DNA from: UBA11574 sp963752565
GTDB taxonomy: Bacteria > Desulfobacterota > Desulfobacteria > Desulfobacterales > UBA11574
Direction of reading: 5' to 3'
Assembly (NCBI GenBank): GCA_963752565.1
Contig: CAVVZC010000007.1
Coordinates: forward strand, 62,001 to 126,000
DNA length: 64,000 nt
Shown here: positions 9,601 to 16,546 of the stretch, in pieces
How positions within the stretch are numbered: the first letter of the stretch is position 1
How the letters are laid out: each line of letters starts with the position of its first letter
Position numbers and translations under genes: made by a program
The notes under the pieces: generated by a model
Database searches by the model: none
Told to the model about the DNA's origin: nothing
The model's input: the letters and a program-made list of their open reading frames with translations, nothing else

Positions 9601-10782
9601 AGGGGGCAATATTTTGTGTTTTAAAGCCAGAAGGGTTTTGATCATGCTTGCAGCCCCTGCACCGGTCAAAAGGTGGCCGATCATGGATTTGATGGATCCG
9701 ATAGGGCACTGGCCTGTTGACCCGCCAGATTCACCCCAGAGATTTCTCAAACTTTGAAGTTCCACAACATCCCCTACCGGTGTTCCCGTGCCGTGGCATT
9801 CAATGAAATCCACATCCCGGGGAGACCAGCCCGCATTTTCATAAGCGCTCTGCATGGCACGGACTTGGCCTTCACTGTCCGGGGCCAGAAGATTGCCCCG
9901 CATGTCATTGGAAAGTCCGATACCTTTGATGATAGCATGAATGGTGTCTTGATCCCGCAGGGCATCGTCAAGACGTTTCAATACAAGGATGCCCACCCCT
10001 TCTCCCACCACAAGGCCGTCTGCGGTTTCATCAAATGGGGCGCACCGACCTGAAGGGGATAGCGCGCGGAGCTGGCTGAACCCCACCTGGGTGTATAGGC
10101 ATTCGGGTCTTGAGATGCCGCCGGCCAGCATGGCATCGGCCCTATGAGACGAAAGTTCGTCGCAGGCCAATTTAACGGCATACAGGGATGACGCGCAAGC
10201 CGCATCCAGGGTCATGGTTCCGCCGCCCAGGCCGAGAGCTTCGGCCATCAAAGCTGCCGGAAGGCTGGTGACCCTGGCGGCAAGACATGCTTCTTTAGAC
10301 AGTGCTTGATGTCTGTCCGAAATGGGGCTGCCGAAAAGTTTTTCTTCAAATGATGTTCCGAGGATTTTTCGGGTGACAGATGACGATGCATCTGTGGGGA
10401 GTGCGATGGCGGCCAGCACGATCCCGATGTTTTTTTTGTCTACAGATGAGGTGTCACAGCTCGATAGGGCGTCACGGCCGGAGTGAAGGGCCATCCGGTG
10501 CAAAGGGTCTAGGGCGTTTAAAAGATCTTCGTCAAGATCGAGTCCTTTATGATCGAATTTAAAATCCTGAATCAGGCAGGCCCGTTTTGAATAGGCTTTG
10601 TCCGGCATGGGATCCGGATGAACCATATCATCCGAATCGGCAATCCATCGGCCCGGGGGCACATCGCCGGTGGTATCCTTCTTGTTGACGATATTTTGCC
10701 AGAAGGTATCAAGGTCCGAGGCGCCGGGAAACAGCCCGGCCATCCCGACCACGGCAATGGGTGATTTTTTTTCGTTGGTCAT
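3634..10782 (-). CDS. pfaC: PfaC-like megasynthase (KS-CLF-AT-DH'-DH-DH'-DH)
   Basis: A 2382-residue iterative synthase of the PUFA/secondary-lipid type. Domains: active ketosynthase at about 7-450 (Cys196 in DAACASS, His330, His370). A second KS at about 472-925 has Ala674 in place of the nucleophile (SNEAASG), so it is a chain-length-factor partner. An acyltransferase at about 1052-1370 has FVFPGSGNHYVGMG and nucleophile Ser1154 in GYSLGES. Four FabA-type hot-dog units follow at about 1585-2382. Units 2 and 4 keep the histidine (His1868 in TCHF with MPG; His2279 in KAHF with CPG). Units 1 and 3 lack it (AWYLDGGRAP, AWYFRADRSS), matching the pseudo-DH/DH pairs of PfaC. Unlike canonical PfaC, an AT sits between CLF and DH, as if pfaB were fused in. 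It has no ACP, ketoreductase or enoyl reductase, so a PfaA/PfaD-like partner must be elsewhere. The interdomain linkers are low-complexity. Confidence 0.93.
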   Translation of the reverse strand: MTNEKKSPIAVVGMAGLFPGASDLDTFWQNIVNKKDTTGDVPPGRWIADSDDMVHPDPMPDKAYSKRACLIQDFKFDHKGLDLDEDLLNALDPLHRMALHSGRDALSSCDTSSVDKKNIGIVLAAIALPTDASSSVTRKILGTSFEEKLFGSPISDRHQALSKEACLAARVTSLPAALMAEALGLGGGTMTLDAACASSLYAVKLACDELSSHRADAMLAGGISRPECLYTQVGFSQLRALSPSGRCAPFDETADGLVVGEGVGILVLKRLDDALRDQDTIHAIIKGIGLSNDMRGNLLAPDSEGQVRAMQSAYENAGWSPRDVDFIECHGTGTPVGDVVELQSLRNLWGESGGSTGQCPIGSIKSMIGHLLTGAGAASMIKTLLALKHKILPPSLNFTRSSAKSPLLNSPFRVQTEPEPWTKRDKYTPRRAAVSAFGFGGINSHLLFEEWNSETENSRIEINHHPSSITHPPIAIIGMAAAFGPLISLRAFQETVLKGESIITKRPEDRWNGCDTIAEVYLENRAAWGGFMDEFALDLQEFRIPPNEIPDILIQHLLMLKVSMDAMKDAGLPLRQERPRMGTFIGIDFDFEATDFHLRWNLNNRVREWKKENRLDLDLDDPKNTAQWLASLQDAFRPPLTNTRTLGALGGIIASRIAREFRFGGPSYVVSNEAASGLKALEIGVRSLQQHETDTVLVGAVDLFGDVRSVVVSNQIKSFTQKHNICPFDASADGTLPGEGAATVVLKRLDQAITDGNRIYCVIKGMGKASGSSGKNRAPSKNAVVLSLKRSFQDAGISPSAVSFVETHGSGNPMEDQIESEALLEVFNGQHPGCAVGSVMPNIGHTGAAAGLASLVKASLCLYQEIIPPLTNFVTPSSSLWQNSPFHMPVFPQYWSRNRKEGPRRACVGSMTTDGNCMHAILEGLEYDAVDQSSEKIFLERRRPLGFMDSGLFVVEGNNEDELLEGLSSLLLHMKHSKETTGLSIEFLARSWFRKNDLDPDKTLAVSIVAENLSQLENYIDDAKAAISTQTPRTINGAGGVGFSPSPLGATGDVAFVFPGSGNHYVGMGRGIGALWPEILRKMDADTPQLKTQLIPECYVPWRTSWEKGWEKKSHKRIVSDPLNMIFGQVVHGSVMTRLVKHFGIKPDAVIGYSLGESAGLFAMGVWPDRGQMLKRMLGTDLFSTELAGPCHAARNAWKIPDDEDMNWCVAVVNRPADKVRTKIDKQPYVRLLIINTPDQCVIGGRKPFVEAIIRELGCEAVFLDGVVTVHCDAAAPVAEDYKNLHLFETTPPEDIRFYSCALGRAYTPDRESAAKSILEQALSGFNFTTLIEQAYSDDVRIFLEMGPHNSCTGMIKTILKEKSHLALSACSRGEDDRLTLLKFLGTLATHRVLVDFDAFYGIHAFAPAVHEIHAQQPERLMKLPVGGKIPSPFLPKPGIRDRGPGVGEQGSEAEPSAVGGLRLEVGGRIRSLPKTSGEAILKPNVAVPKDSGFLRKGDSQRSEGNIQYQNLMNTLTETTQATADAHQAFLEFSNELTQSFEKTFTTQARLLETLIADKSLQTQNGLAGLTHRQKAQHPIEPAFDRDMCMEFAVGSVEKVLGPEFAVVDTHNVRVRLPDEPLMLVDRIISVEGEKKSMGAGRVVTEHDVLLDAWYLDGGRAPVCISVEAGQADLFLCSYLGIDHAVKGKRSYRLLDAKVKFHQGLPQPGDVIRYEIEIDHFSRQGETYLFFFSFEGYIGDSHLISMTDGCAGFFTEEEVRTSGGIILTEEDTQRLPGQKPSDWKDLVPFKTESYDDAAVESLRQGDLAECFGPDFIGIQLAESLRLPGGRMKLIHRILKLEAKGGRYGLGRIRAEADIHPDDWFLTCHFMDDMVMPGTLMYECCAHTLRVFIQRMGWVTAKFGVCYEPVVGVQSVLKCRGPVTPKTRKVWYDIEIKEKGYAPEPFVIADALMVADGHRIVSFKDMSMKMTGITRDEIESIWEKTGVRGQGSEVRGQKPEIGGRKTPLYDRDKILSFAVGNPSEAFGEPYEMFDKDRVIARLPGPPYSFLDRIVAVEPEAWILKADGWIEAEYDMSPDAWYFRADRSSSMPLCVLLEVALQPCGWLAAYLGSALKSENDLKFRNLGGNAVLHGMIFPEEKTLTMRARMTKVSEAAEMIIEHFNFMVLQDTETIYSGDTNFGFFTKQALAQQVGIRNAEKTAYITSPEELQHSRPFIFDDAAPFFPEDPDVDPASSLAMPAKALRMIDRIDAFVPNGGPQGLGYIRGVKKVDPTEWFFKAHFFQDPVCPGSLGIESFLQLIKFAAMNQWPHLAETHRFEWIMDEPHSWSYRGQITPENKTIEVDAVITKMVDSPLPTLYANGFLKVDGLYIYQMKNFGFRLIPI
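4770..4836 (-). repeat. Repeat-derived linker inside megasynthase (DH2/DH3)
   Basis: On the plus strand the segment is a run of CTGACCCCTGACCTCTGACC-type words. Read as protein on the minus strand it gives GVRGQGSEVRGQKPEIGG, a low-complexity linker at about residues 1985-2002. The same CTGACCCCCGACCCCTGACC word lies in the intergenic repeat at 12527-12550, so an intergenic repeat appears to be carried in frame in a coding region. Confidence 0.7.
6366..6480 (-). repeat. Repeat-derived linker inside megasynthase (AT/DH1)
   Basis: The plus strand is C-rich and repetitive (CCTCCAACCTCCAACC, then CCCGACCCCCGGCCCCCGAT). It encodes a Gly/Arg/Glu-rich linker at about residues 1437-1472 that belongs to neither flanking domain. 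The word composition is that of the intergenic repeats in this window. Confidence 0.6.
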
Positions 10783-11156
10783 TTGCTATTCCAATTGAAC
10801 GGATGTTTTTCCTACAATAGTTATATAAAAAAAACAACCGACTATTGTCTAAACTGACTGGCCCCAGATCATGAAAGTAGTGCCTGGGAAACAGAGCTGC
10901 CTGAAGTTATTATAGGATAAAGGGTTCCAGGATTCAAGGAGTCAAGGGTTCAAGGGTTTGTTTTTTAATTTGGGAAATTTTTTTGACTCTATTTATCTCT
11001 CCTGATATTCTTTCTTGGATATGCATGAAAATCAATGAGAATCTTTAGGTTACTTGATTAAAGAGCGCTTAAGCAAAATCGTAAATAACAAACTGTTTTC
11101 ATTGTGAATAAAAGGCCATTTCGGAAATTTTCATGAAATATTTGGGTTAAAATGCT
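10783..11156. other. Divergent intergenic region with repeat R1 copy 3
   Basis: The gap separates the minus-strand lipid cluster from the plus-strand phosphoribosyltransferase and must hold promoters for both. Bases 10915-10962 contain R1 (GGGTTCCAGGATTCAAGGAG, then TCAAGGGTTCAAGGG). The rest is AT-rich, and no confident -35/-10 pair was recognised. Confidence 0.55.
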
Positions 11157-11849
11157 ATGACATCGCACATCATTGACCTGCCCGAACTGCGGGAACAAAC
11201 CCATGTTTTTCAGGACCGAGTCCATGCCGGTCAAGTCCTGGCCCAGATGCTTTCGGCCGATGACAAGCATGCCGGGATCATTTTAGCTGTACCGGCCGGC
11301 GGTGTACCCATAGGGGTTGTGATGGCTGAAAAAACAAGGCTTGATTTTGACGTGGCCGTCGTCAGCAAGATCACCTTGCCCTGGAATACTGAAGCCGGCT
11401 ACGGGGCTGTGGCTTTTGACGGCACGGTTAAGCTGAATAAAGATTTAATTCAGCGCGTAAACCTGACTGCCGAAGATGTTAAAAAGGGGATCGAAAAGAC
11501 CATGGCCAAGGTAATGCGACGGGTTACAAAATTACGGGACCGGCAGCCCTTCCCCGACCTTGGGAATCGATCCGCAATTCTGGTGGATGACGGACTGGCT
11601 TCGGGGTTTACCATGCGGGTGGCGGTCGCAGCATTGCGCAACGCCGGGGCCCACCGGGTTGTTGTCGCCGTGCCGACCGGTCATCGTCGCTCGGCGGAAA
11701 TGATCGCACGCGATGTTGAAACGCTCTATTGTGCCAATATCCGTGGCGGCTACAGTTATGCCGTGGCCAGCGCCTACCAACACTGGTCGGATGTCGCCGA
11801 AGAAGATGTGGTAAAAATTCTGGAACAATTCAAAACAAAAGACCTTTGA
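11157..11849 (+). CDS. Phosphoribosyltransferase-fold protein (COG1926 type)
   Basis: A 230-residue type I phosphoribosyltransferase-fold protein. The PRPP loop is visible as AILVDDGLASGFTM near residues 139-152, and an AVPAGGVPIG loop occurs early at about 44-53. These are standard for the uncharacterised COG1926 group found in many bacteria. Such proteins usually act on nucleobase or related substrates, but the substrate here is unknown. It is monocistronic, with a weak ribosome site before the ATG at 11157, and lies at the border between the lipid cluster and the accessory region. No evidence links it to lipid synthesis. Confidence 0.85.
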   Translation: MTSHIIDLPELREQTHVFQDRVHAGQVLAQMLSADDKHAGIILAVPAGGVPIGVVMAEKTRLDFDVAVVSKITLPWNTEAGYGAVAFDGTVKLNKDLIQRVNLTAEDVKKGIEKTMAKVMRRVTKLRDRQPFPDLGNRSAILVDDGLASGFTMRVAVAALRNAGAHRVVVAVPTGHRRSAEMIARDVETLYCANIRGGYSYAVASAYQHWSDVAEEDVVKILEQFKTKDL

Positions 11850-12115
11850 ACTGAAATACCGAGCACGCGACTGTAAAACACCACCAGCTTAAATCCGAGT
11901 TTGTTTTATAAATTGTTTGTCCCCTCCTTATACATCCCATCTAATTCAAATTTAAAATTAAACCTTAGTTAAGCGAAAGTCTAGAGTGACCCTATTTTTA
12001 TTCTTATTATATTTATCAGCATTTTTTTATGCTCAATTGAGATTAAAGAATTCCCACATTATGCCGATATATCTTTAAAGGCTTTAGGCTAATTGTATTA
12101 TTTGAGGATATATAA

Positions 12116-12382
12116 ATGGGAGCTTATATCGACAACGGATGGTGTGCCTGTAAATCATGGAAACAGGCTGCCAGAAAAAGACAAAAACTGATTTTAGGGC
12201 CGCAATACCGAAATGCTCTGCATGATGAATGCATGATGGCCATCGTACTCGGCCATAACGGTCCGCTGCTGGCAAAAATTCTAACATACTCTCACCCTTC
12301 TGAGCATGAATACATAAAAGCTTTATTTGCCAACGAAATTGACATCAATTTCAGTAATGGAAATCTTGTTATCTCCAATTGA
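12116..12382 (+). CDS. Small hypothetical protein
   Basis: An 88-residue open frame that I do not recognise. It begins after TTGAGGATATATAA, which gives a usable GAGG ribosome site. Its composition looks protein-like (two early cysteines in WCACKSW, a basic stretch, then a hydrophobic MMAIVLGHNGPLLAKIL core). It has no signal peptide or clear motif. It stands alone between a phosphoribosyltransferase gene and a repeat-filled gap, so it could be a real small gene or a remnant. Confidence 0.45.
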   Translation: MGAYIDNGWCACKSWKQAARKRQKLILGPQYRNALHDECMMAIVLGHNGPLLAKILTYSHPSEHEYIKALFANEIDINFSNGNLVISN

Positions 12383-12970
12383 AGCCAAACCGACCGTCGT
12401 ACTTTATCGAACCCTTAGCGGCTAAATGAGTGCATGTTTTTCACCGCCCATTCCCCCCACCTTCGCGGGGGTCATTCTCTGCGTATTCTGCGTCTTTGCG
12501 GTGGGATAATTTTTTTGCATTTCACCCTGACCCCCGACCCCTGACCCCTTGAACACTTGAATCCTCATAGGATAATCGACACTTTTGGAGCTGATCCTTT
12601 TTGATTCTCCTTGACACACCCCTGGTTTGGGCGTAATAATCTAAATACACTCAAATTTTACGATTCCACATTCTGCAACTTAACAATGTATTGGTATTGT
12701 TTAATATAACGATACATTGTCTATCTATAATATTATTTTTCAGAACTAACCCATTAACAACAATACCGAGAAGGCGCTGTCGTCATTTCCCCTAAGTAAA
12801 GGGTACAGCTCAAATCTCGTCTGTTATACGTCTAAAAGTATAAATGTATGAATTTTAGGTCAGGTTTCTGTAGATATCTTTACGGTGGCGTAAGCCCGTG
12901 GGTATCTACTTGAAAGCGATTACACACGCTGCAAAATACTCTCGCCTTTGGTATAAAAACCGGAGGCGGA
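12383..12970. other. Gene-free gap rich in dispersed repeats
   Basis: It holds the CGCAAAG-type word (12476-12512, inverted relative to 3341-3372), an R1 copy in reverse orientation with adjoining CTGACCCC words (12527-12575), a perfect 9-bp inverted repeat ACAATGTAT/ATACATTGT at 12683-12691 and 12712-12720, and copy A of repeat R2 (12761-12854). No gene is visible. Confidence 0.6.
12761..12854 (+). repeat. Dispersed repeat R2, copy A
   Basis: Its core has AATACCGAGAAGGCGCTGTC followed by GTCATTTCCCC, then TCGTCTGTTATACGTCTAAA and AGTATAAATGTATGAATT. The same ordered words occur at 18613-18720 (copy C), in part at 15866-15932 (copy B) and 13783-13815 (copy D). All copies fall in the 12.7-18.8 kb accessory stretch. 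Confidence 0.65.
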
Positions 12971-13450
12971 CTATTTGCCAACAGCGGATCTCATACTGTC
13001 AAAATGTTGGGCTGCCGATTGGAATATAATGAAGTCGAAAAGCTGCTCGGTTGTCACTTCACCTCCAAAGGCGGGCATGCTGCCTTTACGGTCGAGTTCG
13101 TCATCGGTCAATTCGACAGCGAATGCGGCCAGCTCAGAACTATTTTTTCTCAGAAATTCCAGGGCCTCGACCTTAGTGCAGTCCGCATGATCACGGGAAT
13201 CCTTATCGGACATCGCATTGATCTGATCCATGCTCAGGGGCGGCAGATCTTCACCTCTAACAATCATTGCGGCCATTTTTGATATTGCAAAATGCCCGGC
13301 TCCAATGTGACGCGCGGTGACACCTACGGACCATTTTTCCATGTCGCAGACTTTGGTCCAATCACTGTTGGTTAAACTTTCCACAAAACTGATCACTTCA
13401 TCGGCGAATGATTTGATTCGTTCGGATATAGTTTTTCCTCGTTGGCTCAT
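12971..13450 (-). CDS. DinB-fold (DinB/mycothiol-dependent isomerase type) protein
   Basis: A 159-residue four-helix protein of the DinB/maleylpyruvate-isomerase superfamily. The family binds a metal through three histidines. Candidates here are His48 in TARHIGAGHFA, His53 and His149 in AAQHFDSMR. It starts with MSQRGKTISERIKSFADE, and AAGGAGG lies just upstream of the ATG, a strong ribosome site. DinB-fold proteins are often metal-dependent transferases that use small thiols, but the substrate cannot be read from sequence. It is an isolated gene in the accessory region. Confidence 0.72.
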   Translation of the reverse strand: MSQRGKTISERIKSFADEVISFVESLTNSDWTKVCDMEKWSVGVTARHIGAGHFAISKMAAMIVRGEDLPPLSMDQINAMSDKDSRDHADCTKVEALEFLRKNSSELAAFAVELTDDELDRKGSMPAFGGEVTTEQLFDFIIFQSAAQHFDSMRSAVGK

Positions 13451-13782
13451 GTTTTCCTCCTTTTCCGACGGATTGCGATGTCGACGGGTGGTTCAAATAT
13501 TTCGGGCTTAAAAGAATCAGACGTGAATTTAAATTCGTTCGTGACCCAGCCAATGGTAAGAAATTGCTTTTTTAGACTGATATAATGTAAACAGAAAAAC
13601 CGCTGATTCGTTAATGTTTTTTTTATTTTTTTTTATCGTCCTTGAAATTCAATTGGACATGAAGAAATAAGGTGCGTACATTAGTTTATAACCTGGCATC
13701 GGTAAAGGTTTTGACAGCAAACGGGGGATCGCACCACAGAAACATCATGATATAATAAATAATACGTTAAAAATTTATGTCA

Positions 13783-13815
13783 AACAAGGGAACGATAAAT
13801 AATACCGCGAACGCA
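13783..13815 (+). repeat. Dispersed repeat R2, copy D (partial)
   Basis: Contains GGGAACGATAAATAATACCG followed by CGAACG, which matches the left part of copy C (GGGGACGATAAATAATACTG, CGAAAG) at nearly every base. The GCTGTCGTCATTTT core is missing here. A shared word AAAGGTTTTGACA lies near both copies (13705 and 18747). Confidence 0.5.
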
Positions 13816-13959
13816 AGTGGTGAAATGACTGCAGAGGATAACATATGGATATGAATTTCAGATAACCATTACCCATTATGACCCCATTACTGGTTGCAAG
13901 TTTTTTATTTTGCTTACGTTATCAGTCATTGAAAAATATAAACAAAAGACATTGATTAA

Positions 13960-14616
13960 ATGAAAGATATAGGAAGAATAGAATACTACTCGCCAATAGA
14001 AGAAAAAAGTAACATCATTTCTCATTCTATCGGTTTCATTTTAAGTATTGTCGCTTTGGTACTTTTAGTTACGCATGCAAATCTGCACGGAGACGTTTGG
14101 CATATTGTTAGTTTTAGCATTTTCGGAGCAAGTTTAATTATATTATATGCTGCTTCTACTTTTTACCACAGCGCTAAAAAGTCAGAGTTAAGAAACAGAT
14201 TGAAAATCATTGATCACGCATCTATTTATGTTCTTATCGCTGGAACTTACACTCCATTTACACTTGTTACTCTAAATGGTACAATAGGTTGGGTGATTTT
14301 CGCTACTTCTTGGGGATTGGCTTTAACTGGAATAATTTTAAAACTTTTTTTTACAGGGAAATACAGTTTAATTTCGACTATAATGTATGTATTAATGGGT
14401 TGGATTATCATTTTCGCCATAAAACCATTAATTAACAATTTACCTTTAGAAGGTTTACTTTGGCTTTTTGCAGGAGGAATATCTTACACAATTGGTGCAA
14501 CTTTATACAGCATTAAAAAAATAAAATTCAATCACGCCGTTTTCCATATGTTTGTTTTAATTGGTAGTTTTTGTCATTTTATGTCGGTGTTCTTTTATGT
14601 TTTACCAAGTGAATAA
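13960..14616 (+). CDS. Hemolysin III / YqfA-family 7-TM protein
   Basis: A 218-residue integral membrane protein of the hemolysin III (progestin/adipoQ receptor-like) family with about seven hydrophobic segments. Conserved features are STFYHSAKK near residues 66-74, the DHASIYVLIAGTYTPF segment at about 85-100, and the C-terminal FNHAVFHMFVLIGSFCHF histidines. These match the zinc site of the superfamily, whose members are thought to be membrane hydrolase-like. The gene is markedly AT-rich, and only ATTAA precedes the ATG with no Shine-Dalgarno, a style common in Bacteroidota. Acquisition by transfer is therefore plausible. No functional partner is adjacent. Confidence 0.88.
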   Translation: MKDIGRIEYYSPIEEKSNIISHSIGFILSIVALVLLVTHANLHGDVWHIVSFSIFGASLIILYAASTFYHSAKKSELRNRLKIIDHASIYVLIAGTYTPFTLVTLNGTIGWVIFATSWGLALTGIILKLFFTGKYSLISTIMYVLMGWIIIFAIKPLINNLPLEGLLWLFAGGISYTIGATLYSIKKIKFNHAVFHMFVLIGSFCHFMSVFFYVLPSE

Positions 14617-14682
14617 ATCAGCATATGAATTCCAGAAATAAAGAACTGTATAATCAATGGTTATCTTTCAGAAAGGGACATC

Positions 14683-15648
14683 ATGACCTCTCGATTGATC
14701 ATAACAGTCTTCAATGTCATGTTTGCTGTTTACATTATTGGGGCGTCGATGCTAGTTTTGGCTACTGACAAGCTTCCCAAACCATCATCAAGATTCAGAA
14801 ATCCTCAGGTTGTTAAAATTAAAGGGTTGCCAAATGGTGCTGATGGGACTCCGATAAGTACGGAGGAGCCCTTTCTTTCCCGGTACGGTCGTTTTCTGTT
14901 TTTCAATACAGGCAAAAAAGAAAACAATAAAGACCTGCACTTTGCCGAGTTGATACAAAGCCAGTGGTTTTATCGCGGACAAATTGGTCCAAATGTAAAC
15001 ACGAAGAAGGAGGTCGAAGGAAATCCTTCTATGGACAGCAAGTATAACTTCTTTTACATCGACTCAAATGTCGACCGAATGGTCCGAACAGCCAGTTTCG
15101 CTTTTAAAACGGGTGAACTTCGTGCCCTTAAGGTTTTTGAAGGAGTGCCAAAACGCGAAGTAAAACTCTTTGCTCAAAAGTTTCATGGTAATATGGGTGT
15201 TGAGGTTAGTGCTGATGGGAAAATCGTCTTTTTTTCCAGAGCCACGTGGAACATGCGCGGGTTCTCACTGGGAAAACTGGCTGGCTCAGATATTCTTTTT
15301 GTTAGAAAAAGAAAGGATGCGTATGTTTTCGATAAAACCGAAGCTAAACGTGTTATGCAGAATGTCAATACTTTGGATTTGGAGTATGCGGCTTCCATTT
15401 CCTCCGATGGCTTAGAGCTGTTTTTCACGAGGCTAAACATTGCTGATTACAAAAAAGGCAACATAAGATCAAGAATCATGCGCTCAACAAGGACATCTTT
15501 GTCGGAACCATTCAGCAAACCTAAGATGATAGATGCCATTGGCGATTCTGATTTTGTAGAAGGGCCGGCTATTTCCGGAGATGCTAAAGAACTTTACTAC
15601 CATAAACACGATGGTAAGAAGTTCAGGCTTTATAAAGTCACTCGCTAA
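14683..15648 (+). CDS. Secreted WD40-like (PD40) beta-propeller protein
   Basis: A 321-residue protein with an N-terminal hydrophobic segment (ITVFNVMFAVYIIGASMLVLA) that should act as a signal peptide or anchor. The rest is beta-rich and carries TolB/PD40-type repeats, such as GVEVSADGKIVFFSRATW and AASISSDGLELFFTRL, and a C-terminal PAISGDAKELYYHK. Such propellers usually mediate protein binding in the periplasm; no enzymatic motif is visible. AAAGGGACATC before the ATG is a good ribosome site. It lies alone next to the hemolysin III-type gene. Confidence 0.65.
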   Translation: MTSRLIITVFNVMFAVYIIGASMLVLATDKLPKPSSRFRNPQVVKIKGLPNGADGTPISTEEPFLSRYGRFLFFNTGKKENNKDLHFAELIQSQWFYRGQIGPNVNTKKEVEGNPSMDSKYNFFYIDSNVDRMVRTASFAFKTGELRALKVFEGVPKREVKLFAQKFHGNMGVEVSADGKIVFFSRATWNMRGFSLGKLAGSDILFVRKRKDAYVFDKTEAKRVMQNVNTLDLEYAASISSDGLELFFTRLNIADYKKGNIRSRIMRSTRTSLSEPFSKPKMIDAIGDSDFVEGPAISGDAKELYYHKHDGKKFRLYKVTR

Positions 15649-15753
15649 TAACTGACGGTTGCGAATTTACAAATACAGCAAGACGTTTCAGCGGATGCGG
15701 ACAAGCTGCGCTGCTGAGCTTGATTGTTAGATTTCGAGTTAAAATGGTAACAT

Positions 15754-15924
15754 ATGCCACAGCGGGTGATTAAAATTATTCTGCCGGAAAACCATGGGAA
15801 CCCAGCACTGGAGTTAATAGAGCGTCAGGACAAAACCAAAGCTGAACAGAAAATTGCACTTAGAATCAACCGCGAAAGGGGCTGTCGTCATTTTCCCCAA
15901 GCCGGGGAACTGTTATTTGTGTAA
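15754..15924 (+). pseudogene. N-terminal fragment, possibly of a DUF389-type membrane protein
   Basis: A 56-codon frame beginning MPQRVIKIILPENHG, which resembles the opening of DUF389 (TIGR00341) proteins; that match is from memory and uncertain. After about 40 codons the frame runs into copy B of repeat R2 (15866-15932), which supplies the last codons and the stop. The simplest reading is a gene truncated by the repeat. The ribosome site is weak. Confidence 0.4.
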
Positions 15925-15932
15925 AAGTACGA
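15866..15932 (+). repeat. Dispersed repeat R2, copy B
   Basis: Contains ACCGCGAAAGGGGCTGTCGT, CATTTTCCCCAAGCCGGGGA and CTGTTATTTGTGTAAAAGTA. It shares the ordered words of copies A and C but lacks the right-hand GTATGAATT end. It forms the junction that ends the fragment at 15754. Confidence 0.6.
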
Positions 15933-15974
15933 TCATTTTATAGCGATGTTCAATAGAATATTGAGACATACCTG

Positions 15975-16286
15975 ATGATTGACAAAACAAAGATAATTGA
16001 CACAGTCTGCGAAAGATTAGAAAAGCTCCCTTTAGGACACTATATAGACCTAAAGACTTATAAGCGCAATAGAACTGTCATCATTGTTAAAATAGATGAA
16101 AAGAAACTTTTGGTTATTGAGGACGGTTATTTTAAGGATAGGTTTTTAATAAAGTCTGACAAGCTGAAAAAGTTGCTCAAAACCCTTTTAAAGAAGGAAT
16201 TCCCCAGAAGTAAAAAAATCAGGCTATATGTTATGGGAAAATTCGTGGATGAAGAAGCTTTGAACACAATACGAAAAATTCTTTAG
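15975..16286 (+). CDS. Small basic hypothetical protein
   Basis: A 103-residue lysine-rich protein that I do not recognise. The central region (YKRNRTVIIVKIDEKKLLVIEDGYFKD, residues about 29-55, split here by eye) looks like a small beta-barrel or beta-hairpin. The rest is helical and basic, with many lysines (about 20%). No signal peptide, cysteines or catalytic motif can be seen. The ATG has a poor ribosome site. It lies between the repeat copy B and the superoxide dismutase gene, in the AT-rich part of the window. Confidence 0.5.
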   Translation: MIDKTKIIDTVCERLEKLPLGHYIDLKTYKRNRTVIIVKIDEKKLLVIEDGYFKDRFLIKSDKLKKLLKTLLKKEFPRSKKIRLYVMGKFVDEEALNTIRKIL

Positions 16287-16446
16287 GATGCTTACATGGA
16301 AGAATTACGTCTAATGCATTACGTGTCGATGGACGTAGATGATTAGACAATTATCAAAAATCTGTAATTTTAAAATTTTGTTATAAAAACATGGCACTAC
16401 ATTTCATGGCTGGCAAAAATCAGGCTATTATTTGTTCCAATTAGGG

Positions 16447-16472
16447 ATATTAAATAGACGTCTATTTAATAT
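16447..16472. promoter_or_regulatory. Perfect 26-bp palindrome upstream of sod (operator candidate)
   Basis: The half-site ATATTAAATAGAC is followed directly by its exact reverse complement, with no spacer. It ends 74 bases before the ATG of the lipoprotein superoxide dismutase. With no loop and no following T-run it is not a terminator, so a dimeric repressor or activator site is the natural reading. Which regulator binds is unknown. Confidence 0.6.
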
Positions 16473-16546
16473 TAATGTTGGCCCGATCGAAGTCCTCGGT
16501 CGAGTTGCTGCACGGTTAGGGCGCTGTTACAGTTAAGGAGGGGACC

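Noticed and set aside
12683..12720. 9-bp inverted repeat ACAATGTAT/ATACATTGT
   Set aside because: It is isolated in a repeat-filled gap with no gene near enough to regulate; kept only as part of the gap description.
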